A stretch of 64,000 nt of DNA, taken from positions 186,001 to 250,000 of the forward strand of contig NZ_JAVRHK010000002.1 in NCBI RefSeq assembly GCF_031846585.1, in the 5' to 3' direction. The notes under the pieces were generated by a model. The model did no database searches and was not told the origin of the DNA. It saw only the letters and a program-made list of their open reading frames with translations. The DNA is from Autumnicola musiva (GTDB lineage Bacteria > Bacteroidota > Bacteroidia > Flavobacteriales > Flavobacteriaceae). Both the position numbers and the translations under genes were made by a program. The first letter of the stretch is position 1. Every line of letters begins with the position of its first letter. Positions 53,101 through 62,492 of the stretch are shown here, piece after piece.

Positions 53101-55968
53101 AGTACCATCTTCAATCTCGCCATTTTCATCAGAAAAAGTTCCGCCTGTAGTTGCGTCATCATTTAAAAGGCTTGAAAGGACAATATCTTCATTACTGAAA
53201 CACACAGTTTGATCAGCGATGTCGCCTGCATTAGCATCCTCTAATGGATTAATAGTTACCGAAACTTCAACTGAACCGCCACAATCTTCATCACCTCCTG
53301 GTACAGTGTAAGTAGTAGTAAAGGTTCCGATAGGATTACTTTGATAATCTGCTAATAGTTCAGCAGGAGTCGGGTTAAAGGTACCTCCCTGTGGCAGGTC
53401 AGCAATTAATCCGGTGTAATAAGCTTCCACTCCTTCAGCATCTAAGCCAGGTTCTACTTCAGAAATACATAATGTACTGGTAATAGGATCTATAGCATCG
53501 ATTCCATCTGTTACGGTAATGGTAAATGTAGCCGTATCCTCAGTACCTTCTGTTGTACATTCGGCAGAATCGTCAACTGAGTAGGTAATGGTGTAAGTTC
53601 CTTCACCTCTTGTTGATGGGCTGAAGACTCCATTTTCAATCTCGCCATTTTCATCAGAGAAAGTACCCGTGGTAGAGGCGTCATCACTTAAAAGGCTTGA
53701 AAGGACAATATCTTCATTACTGAAACACACAGTTTGATCAGCGATGTCGCCTGCATTAGCATCCTCTAATGGATTAATAGTTACCGAAACTTCAACTGAA
53801 CCGCCACAATCTTCATCACCTCCTGGTACAGTGTAAGTAGTAGTAAAGGTTCCGATAGGATTACTTTGGTAATCTGCTAATAGTTCAGCAGGAGTCGGGT
53901 TAAAGGTACCTCCCTGTGGCAGGTCAGCAATTAATCCGGTGTAATAAGCTTCCACTCCGGCAGCATCTAAGCCAGGCTCTACTTCAGAAACACATAATAT
54001 ACTGGTAATAGGATCTATAGAATCCAGCCCTTCTGTTACGGTAATGGTAAATGTAGCCGTAGCCTCAGTTCCTTCTGTTGTACATTCGGCAGAATCGTCA
54101 ACAGTATAAGTTAAAGTATATGTTCCTTCACCTCTTGTTGAAGGGCTAAAAGTACCATCTTCAATCTCGCCATTTTCATCAGAGAAAGTACCCCCAGTAG
54201 AGGCATCATCACTTAAAAGACTTGAAAGGACAATATCGTCATTACTGAAACATACCGTTTGATCAGCAATCTCACCTGCATTAGCATCCTCTAGCGGATT
54301 AATGATTACAGAAACTTCAACTGAACCGCCACAATCTTCATCACCTCCTGGTACAGTGTAGGTAGTAGTAAAAGTTCCGATAGGATTACTTTGGTAATCT
54401 GCTAATAGTTCAGCAGGAGTTGGATTAAAAGTACCCCCCTGCGGCAGGTCAGCAATTAATCCGGTATAATAAGCTTCCACTCCGGCAGCATCTAAGCCAG
54501 GCTCTACTTCAGAAACACATAAAATACTGGTAATAGGATCTATAGAATCCAGCCCTTCTGTTACGGTAATGTTTATTTCGGAACTATCTTCACATTCGGT
54601 TCCGGCACCCACAGTGTAAGTAGTAGAAGCTGTAAATGGAAAATCATTATTTTGAACAGCGATGAAATATTGTGTAGCAATTTCCTGTACAGAACTGTTG
54701 TTAAATTCGCCATCAGTATCTACATCCTCTCCTATTTGCTCAATAAGCAAAGCTTGAGCTGCATCAGGATCTGTAAGAGCTAATTGAATTATTTCTTCTA
54801 TTTGGGACTGGCATAATTCTAAACTTGTGTCTTCTCCGGCATTAGCATCCTCTGAAACAGTTATAGACAAAACCACACTATCTGTACATCCCAAATCATT
54901 GGTAATGGTATATGTGGTAGTAAAGGTCTGAATAGGATTGTTATTAAAAGCAGCAGAAATTTCAGCAATAGAATCATCTGCAAAAGTTCCATCTGTAGGG
55001 ACTTCCGGTGCCAACAATCCAAGGAAAAGTTGTTCAGGAGTTGCTCCATCTGCTAATCTATCCTGAATTTCAGATAAACAATATTGTCCGTCACCAACCT
55101 GTTCGCCAGCGTCAATCTCGTCCAGTTCAACCAATACAGCAGTTCTTTCTTCACTTTCGCAAGGAGGAAATGGGCTGTCTCTGTCGTTTACAACCTGACT
55201 GGCATAATAGGTTTCCCCGTCTAAAAGAACTGTTTCCTCTGGTAAAGGAGAATTGGCAGTTTCAGATCTATACCATCTAATGGCCTGGGTATTAGGATAA
55301 GTGGCAGTAGCCTCCAGATCTGCAACAGTAGATCCTTCACAAAAAATTTGCGTAGCTTCCGCAACAGGAGCGTCGGGATCGTTAGGATCATATCCTACGG
55401 CTGCTCTTATAGAAGGGCAACCGGCACCTGAAGAAGGTGTTTGACCAATAAAATAGCTCGCGCCGGGAACTAATTCTCCTTCAGCAGTAGCATCTCCAAA
55501 TTCTGTAGCGTAAACTTCAACTTCATAACCGGATTCTGTAGCAGCAAAATATCCGGCCAAATCATCTGCCGTAAAATTTGTGGCAGAACAAGGGCTTATT
55601 GAAAAGCTGTTGCTGTTTGGGAAGATAGTGTTAGTGGGAGCAGGGACAGTATTAACTGTAACACTCACAGGTACTCTTTCACAATCTCCTGAAGTAGTAC
55701 CAACGAAATAAGTTGCTCCGTCAGTTAAAACTTCGTCCCCGGGTATAGGTTGTGTGTCATTTAAATTATCACTGGTCTGATAAACCGCAGTTTCAGAACC
55801 ATCACTGGTAATTTGACTTACCGTATCCAGGTAGCAGAACTCCTGGGTGTTGTCCGTCCCATCCTCGGTGGGACAAGTTTGCCCGAACGAGGGGAAACTT
55901 CCGATAAATAAAATAAAGGTAAAAATGGATAAATAATTCCATTTTTTACCTAAAGTAAAATTGTGCAT
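50164..55968 (-). CDS. Giant type IX-secreted adhesin with tandem repeats
   Basis: A 1,934-residue surface protein. The signal peptide (about 1-29) ends SFPSFGQ. The body is Thr/Asp/Glu/Gly-rich, with few Lys and many Cys, and is built of beta-sandwich repeats. Two module types alternate: one with ILCVSEVEPGLDAAGVEAYY and one with GDIADQTVCFSN or GDIADQTICLTQ. The paired module is 175 residues, with near-identical copies. The C-terminus (about 1845-1934) is the gliding-motility type B sorting domain: EGISPNGDSMNETWYVDGI, ITIFNRWGNTVYKG, and GVYFYVIDFNDG, the part recognised by the type IX machinery. It heads the operon with PorP/SprF and OmpA, like SprB-SprF. Ligand unknown. Confidence 0.95.
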   Translation of the reverse strand: MHNFTLGKKWNYLSIFTFILFIGSFPSFGQTCPTEDGTDNTQEFCYLDTVSQITSDGSETAVYQTSDNLNDTQPIPGDEVLTDGATYFVGTTSGDCERVPVSVTVNTVPAPTNTIFPNSNSFSISPCSATNFTADDLAGYFAATESGYEVEVYATEFGDATAEGELVPGASYFIGQTPSSGAGCPSIRAAVGYDPNDPDAPVAEATQIFCEGSTVADLEATATYPNTQAIRWYRSETANSPLPEETVLLDGETYYASQVVNDRDSPFPPCESEERTAVLVELDEIDAGEQVGDGQYCLSEIQDRLADGATPEQLFLGLLAPEVPTDGTFADDSIAEISAAFNNNPIQTFTTTYTITNDLGCTDSVVLSITVSEDANAGEDTSLELCQSQIEEIIQLALTDPDAAQALLIEQIGEDVDTDGEFNNSSVQEIATQYFIAVQNNDFPFTASTTYTVGAGTECEDSSEINITVTEGLDSIDPITSILCVSEVEPGLDAAGVEAYYTGLIADLPQGGTFNPTPAELLADYQSNPIGTFTTTYTVPGGDEDCGGSVEVSVIINPLEDANAGEIADQTVCFSNDDIVLSSLLSDDASTGGTFSDENGEIEDGTFSPSTRGEGTYTLTYTVDDSAECTTEGTEATATFTITVTEGLDSIDPITSILCVSEVEPGLDAAGVEAYYTGLIADLPQGGTFNPTPAELLADYQSNPIGTFTTTYTVPGGDEDCGGSVEVSVTINPLEDANAGDIADQTVCFSNEDIVLSSLLSDDASTTGTFSDENGEIENGVFSPSTRGEGTYTITYSVDDSAECTTEGTEDTATFTITVTDGIDAIDPITSTLCISEVEPGLDAEGVEAYYTGLIADLPQGGTFNPTPAELLADYQSNPIGTFTTTYTVPGGDEDCGGSVEVSVTINPLEDANAGDIADQTVCFSNEDIVLSSLLNDDATTGGTFSDENGEIEDGTFSPSTRGEGTYTITYSVDDSAECTTEGTEDTATFTITVTEGLDSIDPITSILCVSEVEPGLDAAGVEAYYTGLIADLPQGGTFNPTPAELLADYQSNPIGTFTTTYTVPGGDEDCGGSVEVSVTINPLEDANAGDIADQTICLTQGIVDLSDYLTADATTGGTFSGDNVADGQFDPSTGVGEYTITYTVDDSADCVTEGTQDSTSFTITVTPTEDAEAGDIADQTICLTQGIVDLSDYLTADATTGGTFSGDNVADGQFDPSTGVGEYIISYTVDDSADCVTEGTEDSTSFVITVTESLDLGEEIATTLCAADIDPNLNAEGVEEYYNGLVDNLPQGGTFDPTPAEIFADYQANPIGTFTTTYTVPGDEDCGSSVEVSVTVTPTEDAEAGDIADQTVCLTQGIVDLSDYLTATTGGTFSGDNVADGQFDPSTGVGEYTITYTVDDSADCVNEGTEDSTSFTITVIDSEDAVAEATDAQINVCTSETSYDLFTALTENSTRGGSFFLNGEAYEGSTFDATSVEEGSYNFTYTVSSEDADCIVGEATASFTINVTTEAFDAGEDVNITACSANLNSNPSTSTVRDYFIGLLEDGLATNGTFSPGIQEIRESYLDNQIGTFSTTYTVGSGDCEDSVVLTVEVFQSANAGMDMNISVCSNDGVQNLSDFISEEANQDGEFSLDGEVIADATMNPADFEAGTYTVIYTVPAISDCGEDTAEFTVTVSAPSDAPEVTDQTFCAIDAPTVADLGFTQDGLTYYSDEAMTMMVEVDDFLEAGDYYITQTLEGECESDAAVINVTINDTDAPTITLTEELCESDDLRLSDLRENINETGDITWYTSAEGDDVLSENTVLEDGTTYYAGLLTEDSECESSERLAVTVQLETCELVFPEGISPNGDSMNETWYVDGIDIDYPDHSITIFNRWGNTVYKGKASQSNAWDGTSNQSGNLGDDVLPVGVYFYVIDFNDGERAPKQGKIYLSR
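52440..54560 (-). repeat. 525-bp tandem repeats inside the adhesin gene
   Basis: The string ATCCTCTAAT (or ATCCTCTAGC) recurs at 52711, 53236, 53761 and 54286, exactly 525 bp apart (175 codons). Long stretches around each are nearly identical. A shorter related unit recurs in 51750-52690. Copy number is likely to vary between strains by recombination or slippage. Confidence 0.88.
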
Positions 55969-56441
55969 AGGCTAGGTGTTAAATTCAACTTTTAATTTTA
56001 GGTTTAAATTCATTTAAAAAGTATCGCAAATATTAAAATAATTTTTAACATAAGGGATCGAAATATACTGGTTTTTAACAATTTTTAAAAAATTCCTGGG
56101 TCTGGCAACTAATTGTTAATAACTCATGCCTGAACTTCATCACATTATAGTACATTTTAACAAATGTTTTAGAAAAGTTACTCAAATTAGGTATTTCGTC
56201 TGGAAATAAATAACTTTAGACGAACTAATTCTCTGTCAATTTGGTTTTATGATCTGGATGAAAAAATGTTAATCACAGGTTGAAGATTAAATCAATATCT
56301 AACTTCTGAAGCTTAAATGTGAAAATGCGGACAGGGAAATTCCTTACTGTTGGAACCTAAGGTATGGCATCTTCTAAAGGTTATGATATGGCTTCTTATC
56401 TTCTGTCCTTAAATAGTTATATTTGCCAAAAATTTAGCTTT
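55969..56441. other. 473-bp divergent gap between the adhesin operon and mpl
   Basis: AT-rich, with no convincing gene. A 7-bp inverted repeat TTCGTCT / AGACGAA lies at 56195-56201 / 56218-56224. The adhesin promoter must lie on the minus strand here, but I found no exact TAnnTTTG for it. The mpl -7 box is at 56418-56425. Confidence 0.45.
56418..56425 (+). promoter_or_regulatory. -7 box of mpl
   Basis: TATATTTG matches TAnnTTTG exactly, 16 bp before the ATG at 56442. This rules against the longer frame starting at 56364. Confidence 0.6.
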
Positions 56442-57800
56442 ATGAAACTTCATTTTATAGCTATAGGCGGAAGTGCAATGCATGCCTTGGCTATAGCCCT
56501 ACAGCAAAAAGGATATGAAATAACCGGCAGTGATGATGCCATTTTTGAGCCTTCCCGTTCCAGGCTGAGAAGTTTTGATATTTTACCTGTGGAAGCTGGT
56601 TGGTTTCCCGATAAAATTTCAGGAGAAGTGGATGCTGTGATTCTTGGGATGCATGCTAAAGCCGATAATCCTGAATTAGCGAGAGCTAAGGAATTAGGAA
56701 TTCCGGTTTATTCATATCCCGAATTTTTATATGAACAATCTAAAAATAAAACCCGCGTGGTTATAGGTGGTTCCCATGGCAAAACGAGTATAACTTCCAT
56801 GATTCTTCATGTGATGAACTACCACGGGAAAGCGGTTGATTTTATGGTGGGAGCTGCTCTGGAGGGTTACACGAATTCTGTTCATCTTACTGAAGAAAAT
56901 GATTTTATAGTTATTGAAGGAGACGAATATTTGTCGTCTGCATTAGACCGGCGACCCAAGTTTCATTTATATCAGCCTAATATTGCGCTTTTAAGTGGCA
57001 TAGCCTGGGATCATATTAATGTTTTTCCCAGATATGAAAATTATGTGGAACAGTTTGAAATTTTTGTGAATTCAATCGTGAACGGAGGGATCCTTGTATA
57101 TAATGAGGAAGACCCTGAAGTTAAAAATATTGCTGAAGGAACTGCAAATCCCATTAGAAAACATCCGTATCATACTCCTGAGTATGATATTGAGGGAGAG
57201 CAAACGCTTCTTACAACTCCTGAAGGAGATTTGCCTCTTGAAATTTTTGGGCATCATAATCTTAGTAACGTAGCTGGTGCTAAATGGATTTGCCAGCACA
57301 TGGGAATAGATGAAGATGATTTTTATGAAGCTATTGCCACCTTCAAAGGTGCCTCTAAAAGGCTGGAAAAGGTTGCCGAATCATCTTCGGCTGTAATTTT
57401 TAAAGATTTTGCTCATAGTCCTTCCAAAGTGAAAGCTACCACAGCGGCAGTAAAGGAGCAGTTTAAAAACAGAAATTTAATAGTATGTTTTGAATTGCAC
57501 ACCTATAGCAGTTTAAATGGAGAATTTTTGAAATACTATGCCGATAGCCTGAAGGAAGCTGATAAAGCTTTTGTTTTTTATTCTCCTGATGCCGTAAAAC
57601 TTAAAAATCTTGATAACATTTCTGCGGAACAAATTTTTTCGGCTTTTAAAAAAGAGAATCTGCAGGTGTTTACCAACCCACAGGACCTGCACCAAACCCT
57701 TAGAAATTTGGACCTTAGTAATTCTGCTTTGCTCTTTATGAGCAGCGGGAATTATGGAGGACTGGACTTTGAAGAAGTAAAATCATGGCTTAATCCCTAA
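56442..57800 (+). CDS. mpl: UDP-N-acetylmuramate:L-alanyl-gamma-D-glutamyl-meso-diaminopimelate ligase (Mpl)
   Basis: Recycles peptidoglycan by joining the murein tripeptide to UDP-MurNAc. The 452-residue Mur ligase has the N-terminal UDP-binding Rossmann motif FIAIGGSAMHALAIALQQKG (residues 4-23). The ATP P-loop is VIGGSHGKTSITSM (about 108-121), and the central-domain signatures are VIEGDEYLSSALDRRPKF and HHNLSNVAGA. The segment KDFAHSPSKVKATTAAVKEQ is also typical. Motifs and length fit Mpl rather than MurC. The ATG at 56442 is supported by the promoter and by the family start MKLHFIAIGG. Confidence 0.94.
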   Translation: MKLHFIAIGGSAMHALAIALQQKGYEITGSDDAIFEPSRSRLRSFDILPVEAGWFPDKISGEVDAVILGMHAKADNPELARAKELGIPVYSYPEFLYEQSKNKTRVVIGGSHGKTSITSMILHVMNYHGKAVDFMVGAALEGYTNSVHLTEENDFIVIEGDEYLSSALDRRPKFHLYQPNIALLSGIAWDHINVFPRYENYVEQFEIFVNSIVNGGILVYNEEDPEVKNIAEGTANPIRKHPYHTPEYDIEGEQTLLTTPEGDLPLEIFGHHNLSNVAGAKWICQHMGIDEDDFYEAIATFKGASKRLEKVAESSSAVIFKDFAHSPSKVKATTAAVKEQFKNRNLIVCFELHTYSSLNGEFLKYYADSLKEADKAFVFYSPDAVKLKNLDNISAEQIFSAFKKENLQVFTNPQDLHQTLRNLDLSNSALLFMSSGNYGGLDFEEVKSWLNP

Positions 57801-57938
57801 TTGATGGTTTAGGGTTTTACCTGAAATTTTGAAGTTGTTATTATTCATATCCCATGGGCTTGCTCCGGAATTTTAATTTAAGTTTTTCATATTGGTTTTT
57901 TTGTGCATTGTGTAAAAGGGTTTTATATCTTTAGCATA

Positions 57939-58637
57939 ATGGAAAAAGAGCGGGTAACCTTCAGTATTAAAAATTGGGCAGAAGATGACCGCCCCCGGGA
58001 AAAGCTATTGCAAAAGGGTAGGACCAGCTTAAGTGATTCAGAACTTATTGCTATCTTGATTGGTTCGGGAAACCGGGAAGAAAGTGCTGTGGAATTAAGT
58101 AAACGCATTCTTGCTTCTACGCATAACAACCTCAGTGAACTTGGCCGCCTATCCATTAACCAGCTTTGCACATTTAAGGGAATTGGGGAAGCCAAAGCTG
58201 TTAGTATTGTGGCTGCATTAGAACTTGGCCGCAGGAGAAGGGTAGAGGAGGCGTTGGAGAAGAAAAAAATCACTTCCAGTCATTCTGTTTTTGAACTTAT
58301 GCAACCTGTAATAGGTGAACTTCCTCATGAGGAATTCTGGATTATCTACCTCAATAATTCAAATAAAGTGCTGGAGCAGATTCAATTAAGCAAAGGTGGT
58401 ATTACAGGAACCCTGGTGGATGTACGAATCACCCTTAAAAAAGCTCTGGAATTAGGTGCTACGGCCCTTATTCTTACTCATAATCATCCCTCAGGAACCC
58501 TTAAACCCAGCGAGGCAGATAAACAACTTACTTCTAAATTAAAAACCGCTTCAGAAAGTCTGGACATTAAAGTGCTGGATCATATTATTGTAACTGAAAA
58601 ATCATATTTTAGCTTTGCAGACGAAGGTATCCTTTAA
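57939..58637 (+). CDS. radC: RadC family JAB-domain protein
   Basis: A 232-residue protein with an N-terminal helix-hairpin-helix-like region (about 25-95; LIAILIGSGNREESAVELSK, TFKGIGEAKAV) and a C-terminal JAB/MPN domain (about 110-230). The JAMM metal motif HNHPSGTLKPSEAD is complete, and VTEKSYFSFADEG closes the protein. The old link to DNA repair is disputed; a metal-dependent peptidase or nuclease role is possible. The start is the ATG at 57939; the frame upstream has no matching family sequence. Confidence 0.94.
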   Translation: MEKERVTFSIKNWAEDDRPREKLLQKGRTSLSDSELIAILIGSGNREESAVELSKRILASTHNNLSELGRLSINQLCTFKGIGEAKAVSIVAALELGRRRRVEEALEKKKITSSHSVFELMQPVIGELPHEEFWIIYLNNSNKVLEQIQLSKGGITGTLVDVRITLKKALELGATALILTHNHPSGTLKPSEADKQLTSKLKTASESLDIKVLDHIIVTEKSYFSFADEGIL

Positions 58638-58647
58638 TTTTTCCTGA

Positions 58648-59943
58648 ATGTTACTTATCTATACCCAGAAAATTACACCCAGAATTATCTATATTTTTAA
58701 ACATTTATGTACGGGGATTCTAGGTATTTCCATAAAATTCACCACAAAGATTGAGGAATTTATCGCTCATGACGGCATGAAACTTTCTTATGGAAAGCAG
58801 CCTTTGGGAAAGGAACTTTTTTTTCAGAAAATAGATCTTCTTACTGAACAGGGCTTTTCTGAAGTTGAAATAAAAGTACAGCCCTGGGAAGACAGCGTTT
58901 GCTTTTTTCCCGTTCCGGAAGCCAGTGCATTACCTTTTGATATTTTTGCAGCATCCTTCTATTTGCTTAGCAGATACGAAGAATATGCTCCGCATGTAAA
59001 AGATGAAGCTGAACGTTTTCCTGTTTCAGAAAGTCTGGCTTATCAGGAAGGCTTTCTTTCTTCTCCGGTTGTAGATAAATGGGCTCTTAAATTCAGAAAT
59101 GTTTTAGCTGAACGTTTTCCGGATATTAAACTTCAGGAAAGGTTTTTCGAGGCAAATGCCGTGATGGCTGTTGAAAATATTTTCGCCTATAAAAATAAGG
59201 GAGTTCTGAGAAGTTTTTCGGGAATGCAGAGGGATTTTTTTCAATTGAATTTTAATAAAGTTTTTGATCGGCTACAAGTGGGTTTCAGGATAAAAAAAGA
59301 CCCGTTTAATATTTTTGAAGATTTAATAGAGCTTATAAAAAAATACAAGCTGGAAATGTATTTTATGTTTCAGCTAAGTAACTTCAGTATCCACGACCGA
59401 AACATAAATTATAACAGGATTCCGGGTAGATCGGTGATAAAATCTGTTGGAGATTATGCCAGGGTGGGACTGCTGCAGGGATATTACGCTGCAAAAGACA
59501 TGAAGACCCTTAGAACAGAAAAGCTTCGTATGGAAAATATCGTACATAGTTCACTGGATCATGTACTTAATTCCCGGCATGATCTTGGGCTACCTGAAAA
59601 CTATAATAATCTGGTGGAGCTGGAAGTTCACAATGATTTCTCGATGGGTTACCCTGATGCTATGGGTTTTAGGGCAGGTACCTGTACTCCTTTTTTATTC
59701 TATGATATTAACATGGAAGTAACCACCCCTTTAATGTTGCACCCTTATGTTTTTAATTCTGGTATATATGAAAATGTGAAAGCAGAGCAGGTTCATCAGG
59801 AGGTAGCTAAAGCATTAAGGCAGGTGCAGGAAGTAGGAGGTAAGTTTAGGGCTGTGTTTAAAAATCAGGATTTTTCAAGTTATTCTAATAAGGTGATGTT
59901 CTACAGTGTACTGAAGCAAATTTATGAAATTAAAGATTTTTGA
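58648..59943 (+). CDS. Polysaccharide deacetylase family protein (Bacteroidota type)
   Basis: A 431-residue protein with an N-terminal region like DUF7033 (about 1-125), containing LPFDIFAASFYLLSRYEEY, and a NodB-like deacetylase fold after it. A divergent catalytic region carries NFSIHDRNINYN and VELEVHNDFSMGYPDAMGFR, then AGTCTPFLFYDI, in place of the classical NodB motifs. It probably modifies or recognises a cell-surface glycan; activity is inferred. It follows radC by 10 bp, so the two are co-transcribed. Confidence 0.9.
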   Translation: MLLIYTQKITPRIIYIFKHLCTGILGISIKFTTKIEEFIAHDGMKLSYGKQPLGKELFFQKIDLLTEQGFSEVEIKVQPWEDSVCFFPVPEASALPFDIFAASFYLLSRYEEYAPHVKDEAERFPVSESLAYQEGFLSSPVVDKWALKFRNVLAERFPDIKLQERFFEANAVMAVENIFAYKNKGVLRSFSGMQRDFFQLNFNKVFDRLQVGFRIKKDPFNIFEDLIELIKKYKLEMYFMFQLSNFSIHDRNINYNRIPGRSVIKSVGDYARVGLLQGYYAAKDMKTLRTEKLRMENIVHSSLDHVLNSRHDLGLPENYNNLVELEVHNDFSMGYPDAMGFRAGTCTPFLFYDINMEVTTPLMLHPYVFNSGIYENVKAEQVHQEVAKALRQVQEVGGKFRAVFKNQDFSSYSNKVMFYSVLKQIYEIKDF

Positions 59944-60471
59944 GGATGTTTTATTAACCTGGAACATTGAATTCCGGATTATTGATAGATTGGGAACGGG
60001 ATATTTATGAGATTTTAAAAGAAGCACCTTGCTCGAGGATGTGCAATTTCCTGCAGTAAAAATTTATTCTTAAATACATTTGTCGAATAGCTGAACCTGA
60101 TTCGAAATGGATACTCACTGCCTAAAACCTATAAAGTAAGAAAATTACTACATAATTATTTGTGAAACTTTTCGATTTTATTGCTACTTCAGAAGAAGCT
60201 CAAATGAATATGGTCAATGCATTAAATTTAGAAAAGTTCTCATTAAACATTTGTAAGATGCTGAAAACCCGGTTATGACAGGGGCTAATTATAAAATTAA
60301 TATTTTTCGATCAGAAAATCAGGAGATGTGCTCCTACATTAGTTATTTCTGTGCCCGCAAAAAAGAACGGTGTAAGACAAATTAAAACGTTAAAATAACT
60401 TCTAAAATTTTTATAAATTTTAAGTTTTACTAATTTCGCCAATATAATAGTAATCTCTAAGTCAGATATCT
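59944..60471. other. 528-bp gap with no assigned gene
   Basis: AT-rich, without RNA motifs. The only notable frame is GTG 60162 to TGA 60278 (38 residues, VKLFDFIATSEEAQMNMVNA at the start), which looks somewhat protein-like but has no matching family known to me. It may be gene decay. A near-consensus -7 box (TAATTTCG, 60431-60438) precedes the lipoprotein gene. Confidence 0.45.
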
Positions 60472-61023
60472 ATGTGCGAGCGTTTAACATTTTTTAAAAG
60501 GTTTCTTGTAATCCTGTTGGTGGTGATTTGTGCGGGCTGTGTAAAAGATGTAGACCTGAACCAGGCAAAGGATATTACCCTGAGTCCGGACCTTCAGACC
60601 AATTTAGTGCTGTATGAGGTAGGGGAAACAGATTTTGTTGATCCTGATACTAAGCGAATGCGTACGGTAATAAGGGACACTGTTCGACTGGAATTTCTGG
60701 ATGACGATTATATTCAGAATGATTTGGAATCTGTAGAGTTTTATTTTAGAAATATTAATACCTTCCCTCAGGTCTTTTTAAATAAAGTACATTTTTTATC
60801 AGCCTCGGGCAGGAAACAATTTAGCGTAAATTATCTCGTTTCTCCTGGAAGCGAAGATGATCCGGTTACAACTGAAAGAATTGAAGTGATGGGGAAAGAA
60901 CGGGTAACACAGGTTAAAAATTCAATTTTCATGGTAATCGAACTTGAAGTCCAGCCAAATGAAGAAGATTTTAAAGGCGATCTTGAATTTGCTTCAAAAG
61001 GACTTTTCAAGTTTGAATTTTAG
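60472..61023 (+). CDS. Hypothetical lipoprotein paired with a DUF5723 barrel
   Basis: A 183-residue predicted lipoprotein (lipobox VVICAGC, Cys at about residue 23). The mature protein is acidic and beta-rich, with DTVRLEFLDDDYIQNDLESV and VEFYFRNINTFPQVFLNKVH. No catalytic motif is visible. It is 2 bp upstream of the DUF5723 barrel gene. A lipoprotein right before the barrel suggests a two-part outer-membrane complex, which is inference. Confidence 0.85.
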   Translation: MCERLTFFKRFLVILLVVICAGCVKDVDLNQAKDITLSPDLQTNLVLYEVGETDFVDPDTKRMRTVIRDTVRLEFLDDDYIQNDLESVEFYFRNINTFPQVFLNKVHFLSASGRKQFSVNYLVSPGSEDDPVTTERIEVMGKERVTQVKNSIFMVIELEVQPNEEDFKGDLEFASKGLFKFEF

Positions 61024-61025
61024 CT

Positions 61026-62450
61026 ATGCAGCGACTTTTTGTTGTTTTTTTTCTGATTTTTTCTAAAATTTCCATTTCTCAGAATAAACCTTTACTATAT
61101 AATGTAGATGCTCTTCCACAAACGCTTTTAAGCAATCCGGGAGCCGAAATTAATTTCAGAGGGCACATTGGGATGCCCTTTTTTTCGCAATTCCATATTT
61201 CTGCGGGTTTTACCGGTGTTACACTTTTTGATATTTTTGATGATTCCAATCCAAACGTCAACTTGCGGGTGCGAAATGCTATTCGCAATTTAACCCCGCA
61301 GGATTATTTTTCAATTAACGAGCAGTGGGAAATTTTCTCTTTTGGATGGAAACTCAATCGCAGGGATTATCTTTCTATAGGTGTTTATCAGGAAACCGAT
61401 GTTTTTTCTTATTTCCCTAAAGATCTGGCAATTCTTATAAATGAGGGTAACAGCAGTTACATTGGTCAGCCATTTGATTTTTCCCAGGCTGCTTTTACGG
61501 CAGAAGTACTTGCTGTTTATCACATGGGGCTTACCAGGCAAATCAATGATAAGCTAATAGTGGGGGTGAGGGGGAAACTCTATTCCGGTATTTTTAATGT
61601 TGAAAGCACTAATAATCAAGGCACATTTACCACCACGCTTAACAACCAGGGAGCAACCGGCATTTATACTCAAACTGCATCTAATATTGATGTACTTATA
61701 AAGACTTCAGGTTTTGCACCTTTAAATAATGCAGAAGGAAATACTGTAGAACAAGCCGCGGCCGATGTGTTGAAGCGGTCCCTTTTTGGTGGCAATGTTG
61801 GAGTAGGGCTTGATATTGGTGCTACTTATGAAGTTAATGAGCAATTTAAGGTGACCGGAGCCGTTCGGGATATTGGTATAATGTTTCAGCGTACCGATGT
61901 GGAAAATTACCGGTATTATGGCGATTATCAAACAGAGGGGCTTGAACCCTTATTTCCCGAATTGGATGAAGATGAAGAAGCTATTCCTTACTGGGATTTG
62001 TTTGAGGATGAAGTTGACGAAAATTTGCAGGACGAGACACTTTATGATTCCTATACTACCTGGAGACCGGTAAAATTTAATACGTCTATGGAATTTGGGT
62101 TTGGAAGAGCCCTGGTTCCCTGTAATTATCGTCTTAGGGAAGAAGTAAGATACTTAAATGCCGTAGGTATGCTTCTTTCCGGTGTAAAACGTCCAAAGGG
62201 AATTACACTTGCATTTTCGGCATATTACGACAAATTAGTGACTGAAAAATTTGGCTTTAGGGCAATGTACAGTATAGATGATTATTCTTTTACCAATATT
62301 GGGGCGATGGTGCACCGTACTTTCGGCAACTTTAATGTGTACATGGCAGCTAATAATTTGTTAGCTTTTCCTAATTTAGCGAAAGCCAACGGAACTTCAG
62401 TTCAATTAGGATTGCAGTTTATTTTTGACAGAAGGCTGGGCTATTATTAA
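61026..62450 (+). CDS. DUF5723 family outer-membrane protein
   Basis: A 474-residue predicted outer-membrane beta-barrel (signal ending SISQ). Family features include ALPQTLLSNPGAEINFRGHI at the mature start, FSFGWKLNRRDYLSIGVYQE, and YHMGLTRQINDKLIVGVRGK. It ends with alternating aromatic strands and QLGLQFIFDRRLGYY. DUF5723 is related in layout to PorP/SprF and PorV-like barrels, and no function is known. It lies 2 bp after the lipoprotein gene. Confidence 0.9.
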   Translation: MQRLFVVFFLIFSKISISQNKPLLYNVDALPQTLLSNPGAEINFRGHIGMPFFSQFHISAGFTGVTLFDIFDDSNPNVNLRVRNAIRNLTPQDYFSINEQWEIFSFGWKLNRRDYLSIGVYQETDVFSYFPKDLAILINEGNSSYIGQPFDFSQAAFTAEVLAVYHMGLTRQINDKLIVGVRGKLYSGIFNVESTNNQGTFTTTLNNQGATGIYTQTASNIDVLIKTSGFAPLNNAEGNTVEQAAADVLKRSLFGGNVGVGLDIGATYEVNEQFKVTGAVRDIGIMFQRTDVENYRYYGDYQTEGLEPLFPELDEDEEAIPYWDLFEDEVDENLQDETLYDSYTTWRPVKFNTSMEFGFGRALVPCNYRLREEVRYLNAVGMLLSGVKRPKGITLAFSAYYDKLVTEKFGFRAMYSIDDYSFTNIGAMVHRTFGNFNVYMAANNLLAFPNLAKANGTSVQLGLQFIFDRRLGYY

Positions 62451-62492
62451 GATTTATGTTATAGTTCAAGATATTTAAAAATCATACTAAAA

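Noticed and set aside
52440..54560. Possible CRISPR or satellite array
   Set aside because: The repeats are 525 bp long, in frame with a coding gene, and have no short unique spacers.
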